Notes: generated from the letters alone by a model not told the origin. Positions 1 through 5,982 are shown, counted from the stretch's first letter. The stretch: DNA of 8,536 nt from an uncultured Clostridia bacterium (GCA_947629295.1 CANRDH010000058.1:1-8536); one strand, 5' to 3'. Translations and numbers: made by a program.

Positions 1-45
1 GGTCGAGCCATAGACGTGAGTAATAATTTATACATACATTATAAC

Positions 46-74
46 ATTATACTGCACTTGGATTTATGTGATAA
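46..74 (-). promoter_or_regulatory. possible leftward promoter at the window edge
   Basis: On the minus strand there is a perfect -10 TATAAT (51 to 46) preceded by 17 bases and a weak -35 TTATCA (74 to 69, 4 of 6 consensus). It lies just past the rpiB terminator and would fire leftward into a gene outside the window. The region is AT-rich, with a second TATAAT at 43 to 38, so chance matches are likely. No coding sequence is recognisable in bases 1-130. Confidence 0.35.
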
Positions 75-130
75 ACGCACCGAGAACAGCTGAAATAAGG
101 ATCCATTGCTTTTTCTTCCGGGTATAAAAA

Positions 131-172
131 GACTGCCGTACAGTGATTTAACACCGTGCGGCAGCCTTTTTT
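131..172 (-). terminator. intrinsic terminator closing the tsaE-tsaB-rpiB operon
   Basis: Arms 131-145 and 152-166 pair around the 6-base loop ATTTAA, with two mismatches (A132/C165, A142/C155) and one G-U pair. The core is CTGCCG/CGGCAG. On the minus strand the hairpin is followed by T residues (complement of AAAAA, 126-130), so it can stop transcription leaving rpiB, whose stop codon lies about 15 bases upstream. On the plus strand it is followed by six T (167-172), so it should work in both directions. Confidence 0.85.
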
Positions 173-180
173 CAGTATTC

Positions 181-639
181 TTACTTCTGAGAAATATCAA
201 TTCCGTTTTCAATGTCTGTAAGCAGGTTTACTCTGCGTAAGTGCCGACCGCCCTCAAACTCCGTTGAAAGAAATACATCAACAATCCCCAGCGCCTCATC
301 TACGGTTACAACACTCTGTCCCATACAAAGTACATTGGCATTGTTATGCCTTCTGGTCATTTCTGCAAGATGCTCGTCCGTACATACAGCCGCACGCACA
401 CCCTTGACCTTATTCGCAGCCATCGATACACCAAGACCTGTGGTACAGCATATAATGCCGAATTCACATTCGCCCTCTGCAACAGCTTTTGCGGCTTTAT
501 ATGCATATTTCGGATAATCAACGGATTCCTTTGAAAAACATCCGTAATCCTCATATTCAACACCCTTTTCCTTAAGGTGCTTTGCAACGGCTTCTTTAAG
601 CTCATATGCTCCGTGGTCTGCTCCAAGTGAGATTTTCAT
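181..639 (-). CDS. rpiB: ribose-5-phosphate isomerase B (RpiB/LacAB family)
   Basis: A 152-residue protein, normal length for RpiB, which interconverts ribose 5-phosphate and ribulose 5-phosphate in the non-oxidative pentose phosphate pathway in the cytoplasm. Visible family motifs are GADHGAYELK near the N terminus (Asp8, His9), the catalytic cysteine loop at Cys65-Thr67-Gly68, AANKVKGVRAAVC after it, and RRHNNANVL with His98 and Asn99. The loop reads CTTGLG, where the family usually has CGTGIG. The ATG overlaps the tsaB stop in an ATGA (639-636), so the two are probably translationally coupled; an AAAGGAG-like site lies about 11 bases upstream inside tsaB. It is the last gene before the terminator. 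An allose-6-phosphate or galactose-6-phosphate isomerase role cannot be fully excluded by sequence, but the housekeeping context favours RpiB. Confidence 0.92.
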   Translation of the reverse strand: MKISLGADHGAYELKEAVAKHLKEKGVEYEDYGCFSKESVDYPKYAYKAAKAVAEGECEFGIICCTTGLGVSMAANKVKGVRAAVCTDEHLAEMTRRHNNANVLCMGQSVVTVDEALGIVDVFLSTEFEGGRHLRRVNLLTDIENGIDISQK

Positions 640-1361
640 TCCTGCATTTCTCCTTTTTTTAATTTTTCCTGTTTTGCCTTAAGCTCACGCTCTGCCTGCG
701 GAAGTCGTAAATATATCGGCATAAGCTGAGCAGGTGTGCAAAGCCTGTTTTCCTTAGCCATAATTTCCGCCGCTGCGGCAGTACCGTAAGCGTGCTGATA
801 TCTTATATTAACCGGTGTCAGAACAACATTTTCAAGCTTTTCACCAAAAGCTTGAAAACATATGTCCGCTCCGTCACCTGCAAGATATACGGTTTCATCA
901 TAAAATTCAAGGTCTTTTTCAAGTTCATCAATACTGATTGCCCTGTCCTCAGTTATTCTTTCAACAGATGAGTTATTAAGTCTGAAAAGTGCATTATATA
1001 CCTGACTGCACCTTGCGTCCATAACAGCACATACAATGCCGTCAGAATAGGGGAGAGAATAAGCCATAGATTCAAGTGTTGACACACCCGCACACGGTTT
1101 ATCAAGCGGCATGGCCATACCCTTAACAGAGGCAACACCGATACGCACGCCCGTAAACGAGCCGGGACCGGCATTAACTGCGAATACATCTATATCATTA
1201 ATATCAATCCTGCCTGATGACAGAAGATTTGAAACGATCGGCATAAGCGTCTGACTGTGTGTAGTTTTAATGTTAAGGTAAAATTCCCCCAAAAGCCTGC
1301 CGTCACACAGCAAAGCCGCCGAAACCGGCGAAGCCGATGTATCTATTGCAAGTATTTTCAT
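636..1361 (-). CDS. tsaB: tRNA threonylcarbamoyladenosine (t6A) biosynthesis protein TsaB
   Basis: A 241-residue ASKHA-fold protein (YeaZ/TsaB). With TsaD and TsaE it transfers the threonylcarbamoyl group to A37 of ANN-decoding tRNAs; TsaB is the scaffold partner of TsaD. The N terminus MKILAIDTS is the conserved first strand and phosphate-loop region, THSQTLMP follows at 34-41, and the family signature GPGSFTGVRIG is at 65-75. The start was chosen at 1361 because a perfect GGAGGAG (1374-1368) lies 6 bases upstream and the protein then begins at the conserved strand; an upstream ATG at 1391 would add ten unconserved residues and bury this site. It follows tsaE by 61 bases and overlaps rpiB. 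tsaD and rimI, often neighbours, are not in this window. Confidence 0.95.
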   Translation of the reverse strand: MKILAIDTSASPVSAALLCDGRLLGEFYLNIKTTHSQTLMPIVSNLLSSGRIDINDIDVFAVNAGPGSFTGVRIGVASVKGMAMPLDKPCAGVSTLESMAYSLPYSDGIVCAVMDARCSQVYNALFRLNNSSVERITEDRAISIDELEKDLEFYDETVYLAGDGADICFQAFGEKLENVVLTPVNIRYQHAYGTAAAAEIMAKENRLCTPAQLMPIYLRLPQAERELKAKQEKLKKGEMQE

Positions 1362-1422
1362 ATATTCTCCTCCGAAAACTATATTTATCACGAACTGTTA
1401 ATGAAGCCATACAAGACCTGAC

Positions 1423-1854
1423 TTATATCTGTGATATATTTGTTCCATCTATTATAATTTCTCTTGTATTTTCATCCAATGTATTAATTGTTACGGTTAT
1501 GTGATTTTCGGGAAGAAATTCGATAATATTTTCACTCCACTCGATAATCATAATGCCGTTATCCTGATAATCGAAAAATCCGGTACTGTATAAATCGTCC
1601 CATGAACCTACCCTGTACATATCGAAATGATACAGATTAAATTTTCCGCTGTATTCATTAACAAGGGCAAAGGTAGGACTTGACACACCCTCATCAATAC
1701 CCAGACCTCTTGCAAGACCACGTGTAAAAGCCGTTTTACCTGCTCCAAGACCGCCGAACATGGCAATTATTTCGGTGCCTTTCAAAGTACAGGCAAGCTT
1801 TTCGGCAACAGCCTCAGTTTCCTCAGGAGAGGAAGAAATAAATTTCTGCAACAA
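1423..1854 (-). CDS. tsaE: t6A biosynthesis ATPase TsaE, TTG start
   Basis: A 142-143-residue P-loop ATPase (YjeE/TsaE) that drives turnover of the TsaB-TsaD complex. It has a Walker A GGLGAGKT at 34-41 (GDLGAGKT in most relatives), SSPTFALVNEY at 58-68, HFDMYRV at 76-82 and IIEWSENI at 103-110, all in family order, and normal length. There is no usable ATG: an in-frame TGA lies at 1863-1861 and the first internal ATG (residue 32) is just before the P-loop. Two consecutive TTG codons (1854-1852 and 1851-1849) follow GAGGGG (1862-1857); the second has the better spacing (5 bases), so the true start may be 1851. A weak promoter-like pair on the minus strand (TAGACA 1919-1914, CATTAT 1895-1890, 18-base spacer) could serve tsaE-tsaB-rpiB, but this is uncertain. 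Confidence 0.93.
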   Translation of the reverse strand: MLQKFISSSPEETEAVAEKLACTLKGTEIIAMFGGLGAGKTAFTRGLARGLGIDEGVSSPTFALVNEYSGKFNLYHFDMYRVGSWDDLYSTGFFDYQDNGIMIIEWSENIIEFLPENHITVTINTLDENTREIIIDGTNISQI

Positions 1855-1926
1855 TACCCCTCAATTCACAATTACCTTATTTTTTCAATATAATGCGTTA
1901 AGACAGATGATTTTGTCTATAACAGC

Positions 1927-2223
1927 TCATTTTATATCAATTATTGACTTTATCTGTTCCTCAGACATACCCGATTTGCGCATTTTTTCAATCATATTGT
2001 TTATGCCTTCTGTTAATCCTTCGGCTTTACCTTCGGCTTTACCCTCAGCTCGACCTATTTCGATTCCTTCTCTTCTTGCTCCGTTCAGAGCAGTAGCTTC
2101 ATCATGAATACGCTTTTCACGGTAAAATGCTTCCTGACGTACCTTTTCATCCGCACTTAATTCCCTGAGCATAACTATTGTCTTCTTAACCTCAGGAATT
2201 GTCGTTGAATTCTGTATATCCAT
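1927..2223 (-). CDS. free-standing Rpn C-terminal protein (RpnS-like inhibitor candidate)
   Basis: A 98-residue protein equal to residues 187-280 of the neighbouring Rpn nuclease apart from four extra residues (one more GKAE unit) and changes in the last 16 residues. It lacks the nuclease core. It begins MDIQNSTT, is predicted largely helical and highly charged, carries GRAEGKAEGKAEGLTEG repeats around residues 57-73, and ends with the Rpn-family tail GMSEEQIKSIIDIK. GGAGGG (2236-2231) sits 7 bases before the ATG, a strong ribosome site. In-frame codons continue upstream only to a TAA at about 2284-2282, with no other ATG. In E. coli, short C-terminal products of rpn genes inhibit the full-length toxin; an inhibitor role here is inference from that. 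The alternative is a decaying duplication remnant, but the intact frame and ribosome site argue for expression. Confidence 0.7.
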   Translation of the reverse strand: MDIQNSTTIPEVKKTIVMLRELSADEKVRQEAFYREKRIHDEATALNGARREGIEIGRAEGKAEGKAEGLTEGINNMIEKMRKSGMSEEQIKSIIDIK

Positions 2224-2230
2224 AAGATCA

Positions 2231-2236
2231 CCCTCC
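2231..2236 (-). promoter_or_regulatory. Shine-Dalgarno of the free-standing Rpn C-terminal gene
   Basis: GGAGGG on the minus strand, 7 bases from the ATG at 2223. The duplication breakpoint lies only 28 bases further upstream, so the copied piece includes this ribosome site and little else of the preceding gene. Confidence 0.75.
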
Positions 2237-2264
2237 GTTTCGGCATTTATAAGATTGAGCCAAT

Positions 2265-2281
2265 ACTCAATTGAAATGAGT
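2265..2281. repeat. 17-base near-palindrome at the duplication junction
   Basis: ACTCAATTGAAATGAGT pairs with itself end to end around G2273 with one mismatch (A2270/A2276). It abuts the exact right limit of copy B of the Rpn tail duplication, in the spacer between the two copies. It could be a recombination scar or part of the original spacer; no terminator-like T-run follows. Confidence 0.5.
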
Positions 2282-2297
2282 TACAAATTTCAGGAGG

Positions 2298-2631
2298 ATA
2301 ACAGTTTATTTTATTTCAACTATAGCCCTTATCTGTTCTTCGGACATACCAGCCTTACGCATTTTTTCAATCATATTGTTTATGCCTTCTGTTAATCCTT
2401 CGGCTTTACCCTCAGCTCGACCTATTTCGATTCCTTCTCTTCTTGCTCCGTTCAGAGCAGTAGCTTCATCATGAATACGCTTTTCACGGTAAAATGCTTC
2501 CTGACGTACCTTTTCATCCGCACTTAATTCCCTGAGCATAACTATTGTCTTTTTAACCTCCGGAATTGTCGTTGAATTCTGTATATCCATAAGATCACCC
2601 TCCGTTTCGGCATTTATAAGATTGAGCCAAT
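2298..2631 (-). repeat. copy A of the tandem duplication, inside the full-length Rpn gene
   Basis: Matches 1919-2264. It covers codons from about residue 173 of the Rpn nuclease to its stop plus about 8 bases of 3' flank, including the internal ribosome site and ATG at codon 187. It carries one GKAE-coding 12-base unit where copy B carries two. Confidence 0.95.
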
Positions 2632-3148
2632 CTTCCATGCGTTTATTTTTCTTTGCATATTTTATCTTTCTCAATTCAAAAAAATGTATCGCAAATTTAT
2701 TTGTCAATACTTCATGCCTGCTTGTTTCAAGTACCTTGAAATGCGAATGATAATCCTTGCAGTCAAATTGATTGAAATTGATAATATTAATGCATATAGT
2801 TTGCTTAAGCTCGCCGTATTCTTCGCCTGTTTTAAGCTCTTCACTATACATTTTAGACCAGTAATACAGTGTGCGTTCATTGAAATCAACTTCTCTGTTG
2901 ACCTGCATTTCAATATTGACAATTCTGTCATCCACATTAAGCTTCAAATCTAGCCTGCTGAATTTCTGCTCAAAGTATTCCGGTGTAAGCTCAACATTAT
3001 TGATATAGACAGCCTTAATGCTTTCCCGGGGAATTTCAAGCAGATCGGATATAAATGCAGCTATGATGTCGGTATTGTTTTCGTTTCCGAAAATCCGCTT
3101 GAATATGATATCAAGCTTAAGCATTACTATTTTTTCATCCCTGTTCAT
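2306..3148 (-). CDS. Rpn/PD-(D/E)XK nuclease family protein (annotated in databases as 'transposase')
   Basis: A 280-residue protein of the recombination-promoting nuclease family (PDDEXK_2-type). The N terminus has LKLDIIFKRIFGNE (residues 11-23), the family's opening motif, and the catalytic core is RLDLKL with Asp67 followed by NIEMQV with Glu80-x-Gln82, so the D...ExQ site looks intact. Residues 85-165 form the rest of the nuclease fold. The C-terminal part from about 187 is helical and charged, with GRAEGKAEGLTEG repeats and the tail GMSEEQIRAIVEIK. These proteins cut DNA, are often toxic, and some E. coli members act in phage defence; the name 'transposase' is historical. It starts 39 bases after fhs with AGGGGTG upstream and no promoter of its own that I can see. 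An internal start at codon 187 may give a second, inhibitory product. Its substrate here is unknown. Confidence 0.88.
   Translation of the reverse strand: MNRDEKIVMLKLDIIFKRIFGNENNTDIIAAFISDLLEIPRESIKAVYINNVELTPEYFEQKFSRLDLKLNVDDRIVNIEMQVNREVDFNERTLYYWSKMYSEELKTGEEYGELKQTICINIINFNQFDCKDYHSHFKVLETSRHEVLTNKFAIHFFELRKIKYAKKNKRMEDWLNLINAETEGDLMDIQNSTTIPEVKKTIVMLRELSADEKVRQEAFYREKRIHDEATALNGARREGIEIGRAEGKAEGLTEGINNMIEKMRKAGMSEEQIRAIVEIK
2588..2603 (-). promoter_or_regulatory. internal ribosome site and ATG (codon 187) within the Rpn gene
   Basis: GGAGGG (2603-2598) lies 7 bases before an in-frame ATG (2590-2588). Translation from here gives a 94-residue C-terminal protein without the nuclease core, as described for intragenic rpnS starts in E. 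coli. The same site heads the free-standing copy. The codons concerned (Glu-Gly-Asp-Leu-Met) could have this sequence by chance, so expression is an inference. Confidence 0.6.
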
Positions 3149-3187
3149 TTCCTACACCCCTATGCTTATTCATGATCAACATACAAT

Positions 3188-4855
3188 TCAGAAAAGACCG
3201 GTTATCTTTCCGTTTGAATCCACATCGATTTTCTCAGCGGCAGGAACCTTCGGCAAGCCGGGCATGGTCATAATATCGCCGGTGTAAACAACAACAAATC
3301 CTGCGCCGTTTGAAAGGCGTACATCACGCACGGTTATTGCAAAATCCTTCGGCCGTCCCAACAGTGCGGGGTTATCCGAAAGAGAGTACTGAGTTTTTGC
3401 AATACATACAGGATAATCCGTTACACCTAATTTACCGATATCGGCAAGCGCTTTTTCTGCCTGAGTCGTATATACCACTCCGTCTGCTCCGTAAATATTC
3501 TTTGCAACTGCTTCGATTTTCTCCTTGATTCCCATATTATCGGGATAAACCGTCCTGAACGCAGACGGCTTTTCTGCTGCGGCAATAACCTTTTCGGCAA
3601 GAGCTTTACCGCCCTCTCCGCCTTTTGCGAATACTTCCGACATAGCAAAATCCGCACCCAGCTCAGTGCAGAATTTCTCGATATATTCAAGCTCTGCGTC
3701 GCTGTCGGTAAGAAAACGGTTTATGGCAACAACCGTCGGTATACCGAACTTGTGCATATTCTCGATATGCGCACCTAAATTTACGATACCCTTTTTGAGT
3801 GCGTCAAGGTTTTCATTTGTAAGCTCTGCTTTGGGCACTCCGCCGTTATACTTAAGTGACCTTACGGTCGCGACAATAACAGCAGCATTAGGTTTTAAGC
3901 CTGCCTTGCGGCATTTTATATCAAAGAATTTTTCCGCACCGAGGTCGGAGCCGAAGCCTGCCTCCGTAACACAATAGTCGCCAAGCTTGAGCGCAAGCTT
4001 TGTTGCTCTCACGGAATTACAGCCGTGAGCTATATTTGCAAACGGACCGCCGTGCATAAGTGCGGGAGTACCCTCCAGCGTCTGTACGAGATTCGGCTTT
4101 ACTGCGTCCTTAAGAAGTGCCGCCATAGCGCCGTTAGCCTTAATATCTTTTGCATATACGGGGTTTCCGTCCACTGTGTAGGCAATGAGAATATTACCAA
4201 GTCTTTGCTTGAGGTCGTCAATATCGTTTGCAAGACAGAGTATAGCCATAACCTCACTTGCAACGGTTATGATAAATCCGTCCTCACGCGGCACACCGTT
4301 CACTCTGCCGCCAAGGCCGGCAACTATATTTCTCAGCTCCCTGTCATTCATATCCAGACAGCGCTTTATAAGTATTTTCTTGACGTCGATACTCAAAGTG
4401 TTTCCCTGTTGAATATGATTGTCAAGCATAGCACAGCAAAGATTGTTTGCCGCCGTGATTGCGTGCATATCTCCGGTGAAATGCAGATTGATATCCTCCA
4501 TAGGTATAACCTGAGCATAGCCGCCGCCGGCAGCGCCGCCCTTTATCCCGAAAACAGGGCCGAGCGACGGCTCACGCAAGGCAAGAACAGTTTTTTTGCC
4601 GAGTGCCGACAATGCGTCGCCAAGACCGACAGAGGTCGTAGTTTTTCCCTCGCCTGCGGGAGTAGGGTTCATTGCGGTCACGAGTATAAGTTTTCCGTCA
4701 GGCTTATAAGACATTCTCTTTATAAGCGATTCCGAAAGCTTAGCCTTATATTTACCGTAATATTCAAGCTCGTCTTCATTTATTCCGAGCTTTGAGGCAA
4801 TCTCTCCGATAGGCTTAATATCTGCCTGTTGTGCAATTTCTATATCTGTAAGCAT
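3188..4855 (-). CDS. fhs: formate-tetrahydrofolate ligase
   Basis: A 555-residue protein, the usual length for bacterial Fhs, which joins formate to tetrahydrofolate using ATP to give 10-formyl-THF for purine synthesis, initiator tRNA formylation or the acetogenic methyl branch. The ATP-binding P-loop TPAGEGKTTTSVGL is at 65-78, REPSLGPVFGIKGGAAGGGYAQ at 94-115 (in two overlapping family blocks) and EDINLHFTGD at 120-129; the sequence aligns over its whole length without gaps I can see. The ATG at 4855 follows GGAGAGA (4867-4861). A consensus promoter lies 56-84 bases upstream. The Rpn gene follows 39 bases after the stop codon, so it may be cotranscribed. No other one-carbon genes (folD, fchA, acetogenesis genes) are in the window, so a biosynthetic role is more likely than acetogenesis, though this cannot be decided here. 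Confidence 0.97.
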   Translation of the reverse strand: MLTDIEIAQQADIKPIGEIASKLGINEDELEYYGKYKAKLSESLIKRMSYKPDGKLILVTAMNPTPAGEGKTTTSVGLGDALSALGKKTVLALREPSLGPVFGIKGGAAGGGYAQVIPMEDINLHFTGDMHAITAANNLCCAMLDNHIQQGNTLSIDVKKILIKRCLDMNDRELRNIVAGLGGRVNGVPREDGFIITVASEVMAILCLANDIDDLKQRLGNILIAYTVDGNPVYAKDIKANGAMAALLKDAVKPNLVQTLEGTPALMHGGPFANIAHGCNSVRATKLALKLGDYCVTEAGFGSDLGAEKFFDIKCRKAGLKPNAAVIVATVRSLKYNGGVPKAELTNENLDALKKGIVNLGAHIENMHKFGIPTVVAINRFLTDSDAELEYIEKFCTELGADFAMSEVFAKGGEGGKALAEKVIAAAEKPSAFRTVYPDNMGIKEKIEAVAKNIYGADGVVYTTQAEKALADIGKLGVTDYPVCIAKTQYSLSDNPALLGRPKDFAITVRDVRLSNGAGFVVVYTGDIMTMPGLPKVPAAEKIDVDSNGKITGLF

Positions 4856-4910
4856 AAAAATCTCTCCGTTTCTTCGGATTTATTCGGTCATTGATTCACC
4901 GTATATTCTA

Positions 4911-4939
4911 ATTTTAGCATAAAATGATTCGCTATACAA
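4911..4939 (-). promoter_or_regulatory. sigma-A type promoter for fhs
   Basis: On the minus strand TTGTAT (4939-4934) is followed by exactly 17 bases and TAAAAT (4916-4911), with an extended -10 TG at 4919-4918. Transcription would begin near 4904, about 50 bases ahead of the fhs ATG. It likely drives fhs and possibly the Rpn genes behind it. Confidence 0.75.
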
Positions 4940-4994
4940 TACGAATGAGGAAATTTTATCCCTGACTTAAGCAATACATAATTCCGCCGTGCTG

Positions 4995-5840
4995 TTACGG
5001 ATAATCGATTATGCTCTGATTCTCATATTCCTCAAGAGAATATGTCGGAGGATATCCTCCGGGGGATTGCCTCTTTACAGATGTTACGGGTCTGTTGTCA
5101 TAATTTCCCTCAAGTATTTTTATCATATTTTCGGGTTTGATTATCCAGTCGAAGCCGGATGTCCATATTCCGTTTTTTCCTGTCAGAAAATCCGATTTTT
5201 CCACTTTGCGGAAAAGCTCGCTGAACTTCCCGTCAAGCTGTGTATATGCTCTGTCGATATTTTTCTTTCTTGTTTTGCTCAAGGTTGTTATTTTCGGCAG
5301 AGATTTGCATATTTCATTGAATTGCTCTGCTATTTTCTCATAGTCGATATTCCCGCACTCATCCGATTTCTTATCGGTACAATCACCCGTATTTTTATCC
5401 TCAGTCTTTTTATATTTCTCTTTCTCTGTATCTATATCTGTATCTGCCGTTACATTTTCGTTATATTGTAACGATTTATTCTTTCTTGATTTTCTTACAC
5501 GTTCGGCAGACGCACATTCACTTCCGCTTATCTCTTCAAGCTCAGTAAGGAGGATACCGCCGTTATCATTTCTTACTGCCCGTCCTGTTTTTATAAGAAA
5601 TTCAACGGTTTTATGCACCTTTTCGATATCCTCATTGATTGCAAGGGCAATTTCCTCGTCACAGCTTGAAAGTATATTTCTGTATGTAATTTGACCTTCG
5701 GAGTTTAGAGCGTAAAGCATCATTTTAATATATATTATAACCGTTTCACAGCCGTCATCAAGCATTCTCATAGCCTTTATATCAAGTCTGTCAAAAAAAT
5801 TATCCTTAAGCTTAAGCCAATAAAATCTTTTTTCTGCCAT
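4995..5840 (-). CDS. phage replisome organiser-like protein (DnaD-type helicase loader candidate)
   Basis: A 281-residue protein. Its N-terminal 100 residues (FYWLKLKDNFFDRLDIKAMR, YIKMMLYALNSEGQI, then a winged-helix-like INEDIEKVHKTVEFLIKTGR) match the phage replisome-organiser N-terminal domain. A lysine-rich, low-complexity linker (about 115-165, with DTDIDTEKEKYKK) leads to a C-terminal block ending GIWTSGFDWIIKPENMIKILEGNYDN, typical of DnaD-like and phage replication proteins that bind or load helicase. The start was placed at 5840: GGAG (5853-5850) directly touches the earlier ATG at 5849 but is 9 bases from this one. No helicase, dnaC, integrase or other phage gene is nearby, so it is an orphan, perhaps left by a lost prophage or plasmid, or a chromosomal DnaD paralogue. 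A divergent operator-like region lies upstream. Confidence 0.78.
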   Translation of the reverse strand: MAEKRFYWLKLKDNFFDRLDIKAMRMLDDGCETVIIYIKMMLYALNSEGQITYRNILSSCDEEIALAINEDIEKVHKTVEFLIKTGRAVRNDNGGILLTELEEISGSECASAERVRKSRKNKSLQYNENVTADTDIDTEKEKYKKTEDKNTGDCTDKKSDECGNIDYEKIAEQFNEICKSLPKITTLSKTRKKNIDRAYTQLDGKFSELFRKVEKSDFLTGKNGIWTSGFDWIIKPENMIKILEGNYDNRPVTSVKRQSPGGYPPTYSLEEYENQSIIDYP

Positions 5841-5907
5841 ATTATACATCTCCGTTTCTTTAATTCTTTAAATTATTATCTGTCGGGCATAATTATTTCT
5901 GTATGGA

Positions 5908-5942
5908 TAACAGCTGTTACATTGTACGGATTTGTAACAGCT
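5908..5942. promoter_or_regulatory. operator-like palindrome with a third half-site
   Basis: TAACAGCTGTTA (5908-5919) is a perfect 12-base palindrome, and a further TAACAGCT occurs at 5935-5942. AGCTGTTACA (5912-5921) and TGTAACAGCT (5933-5942) form a perfect 10-base inverted repeat around an 11-base loop. No T-run follows, so it is not an intrinsic terminator. It lies between the divergent replisome-organiser and CmpB-family genes, 68-102 bases from the first and about 40 bases upstream of the promoter of the second; binding by a regulator is inferred. Confidence 0.5.
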
Positions 5943-5982
5943 ATCAGCGTATTCTCATAAGTAATTAAAAAAAATAAAAAAG

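Larger units (their letters stand above)
1919..2264 (-). repeat. copy B of a tandem duplication covering the Rpn C-terminal region
   Basis: This segment matches 2298-2631. Bases 1981-2264 against 2360-2631 differ by only two substitutions plus one 12-base unit (GGCTTTACC with flanking CTT) present twice here and once in the other copy. The 54 bases covering the last 18 codons (1927-1980) differ at 12 positions from 2306-2359. Homology ends at GAGCCAAT on the right and a shared CTGTTAT, past the stop codon, on the left. The offset between copies is about 367 bases. Confidence 0.95.

Noticed and set aside
1..130. Search for the end of another gene at the left edge
   Set aside because: Frequent stops on both strands and no recognisable motif; only promoter-like AT-rich sequence is visible.
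1362..1391. Earlier ATG for tsaB (ten extra residues)
   Set aside because: The extra residues are unconserved and the best Shine-Dalgarno lies inside them, correctly spaced for the later ATG.
2306..3148. Reading the Rpn gene as an insertion-sequence transposase
   Set aside because: The family is called 'transposase' in databases, but it is a PD-(D/E)XK nuclease and no terminal inverted repeats or target duplications flank it here.
4025..4795. 256-codon open frame on the plus strand opposite fhs
   Set aside because: It lies entirely antisense to a full-length conserved gene, has no ribosome site or recognisable domain, and its length follows from the codon bias of fhs.
5405..5465. Short GATACA/GATATA-type repeats as a possible CRISPR or tandem array
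   Set aside because: They are irregular 6-base units encoding the Asp/Thr-rich linker of the replisome-organiser protein, without spacers.
4989..5471. 160-codon plus-strand frame rich in Phe, Ile and Cys, looking like a membrane protein
   Set aside because: It is the antisense shadow of the Lys/Glu/Asp-rich replisome-organiser gene, which naturally reads as hydrophobic in reverse; no start signal.
5908..5942. Inverted repeat as an intrinsic terminator
   Set aside because: There is no T-run directly after either arm and it sits between divergent genes, where no transcript is expected to end.
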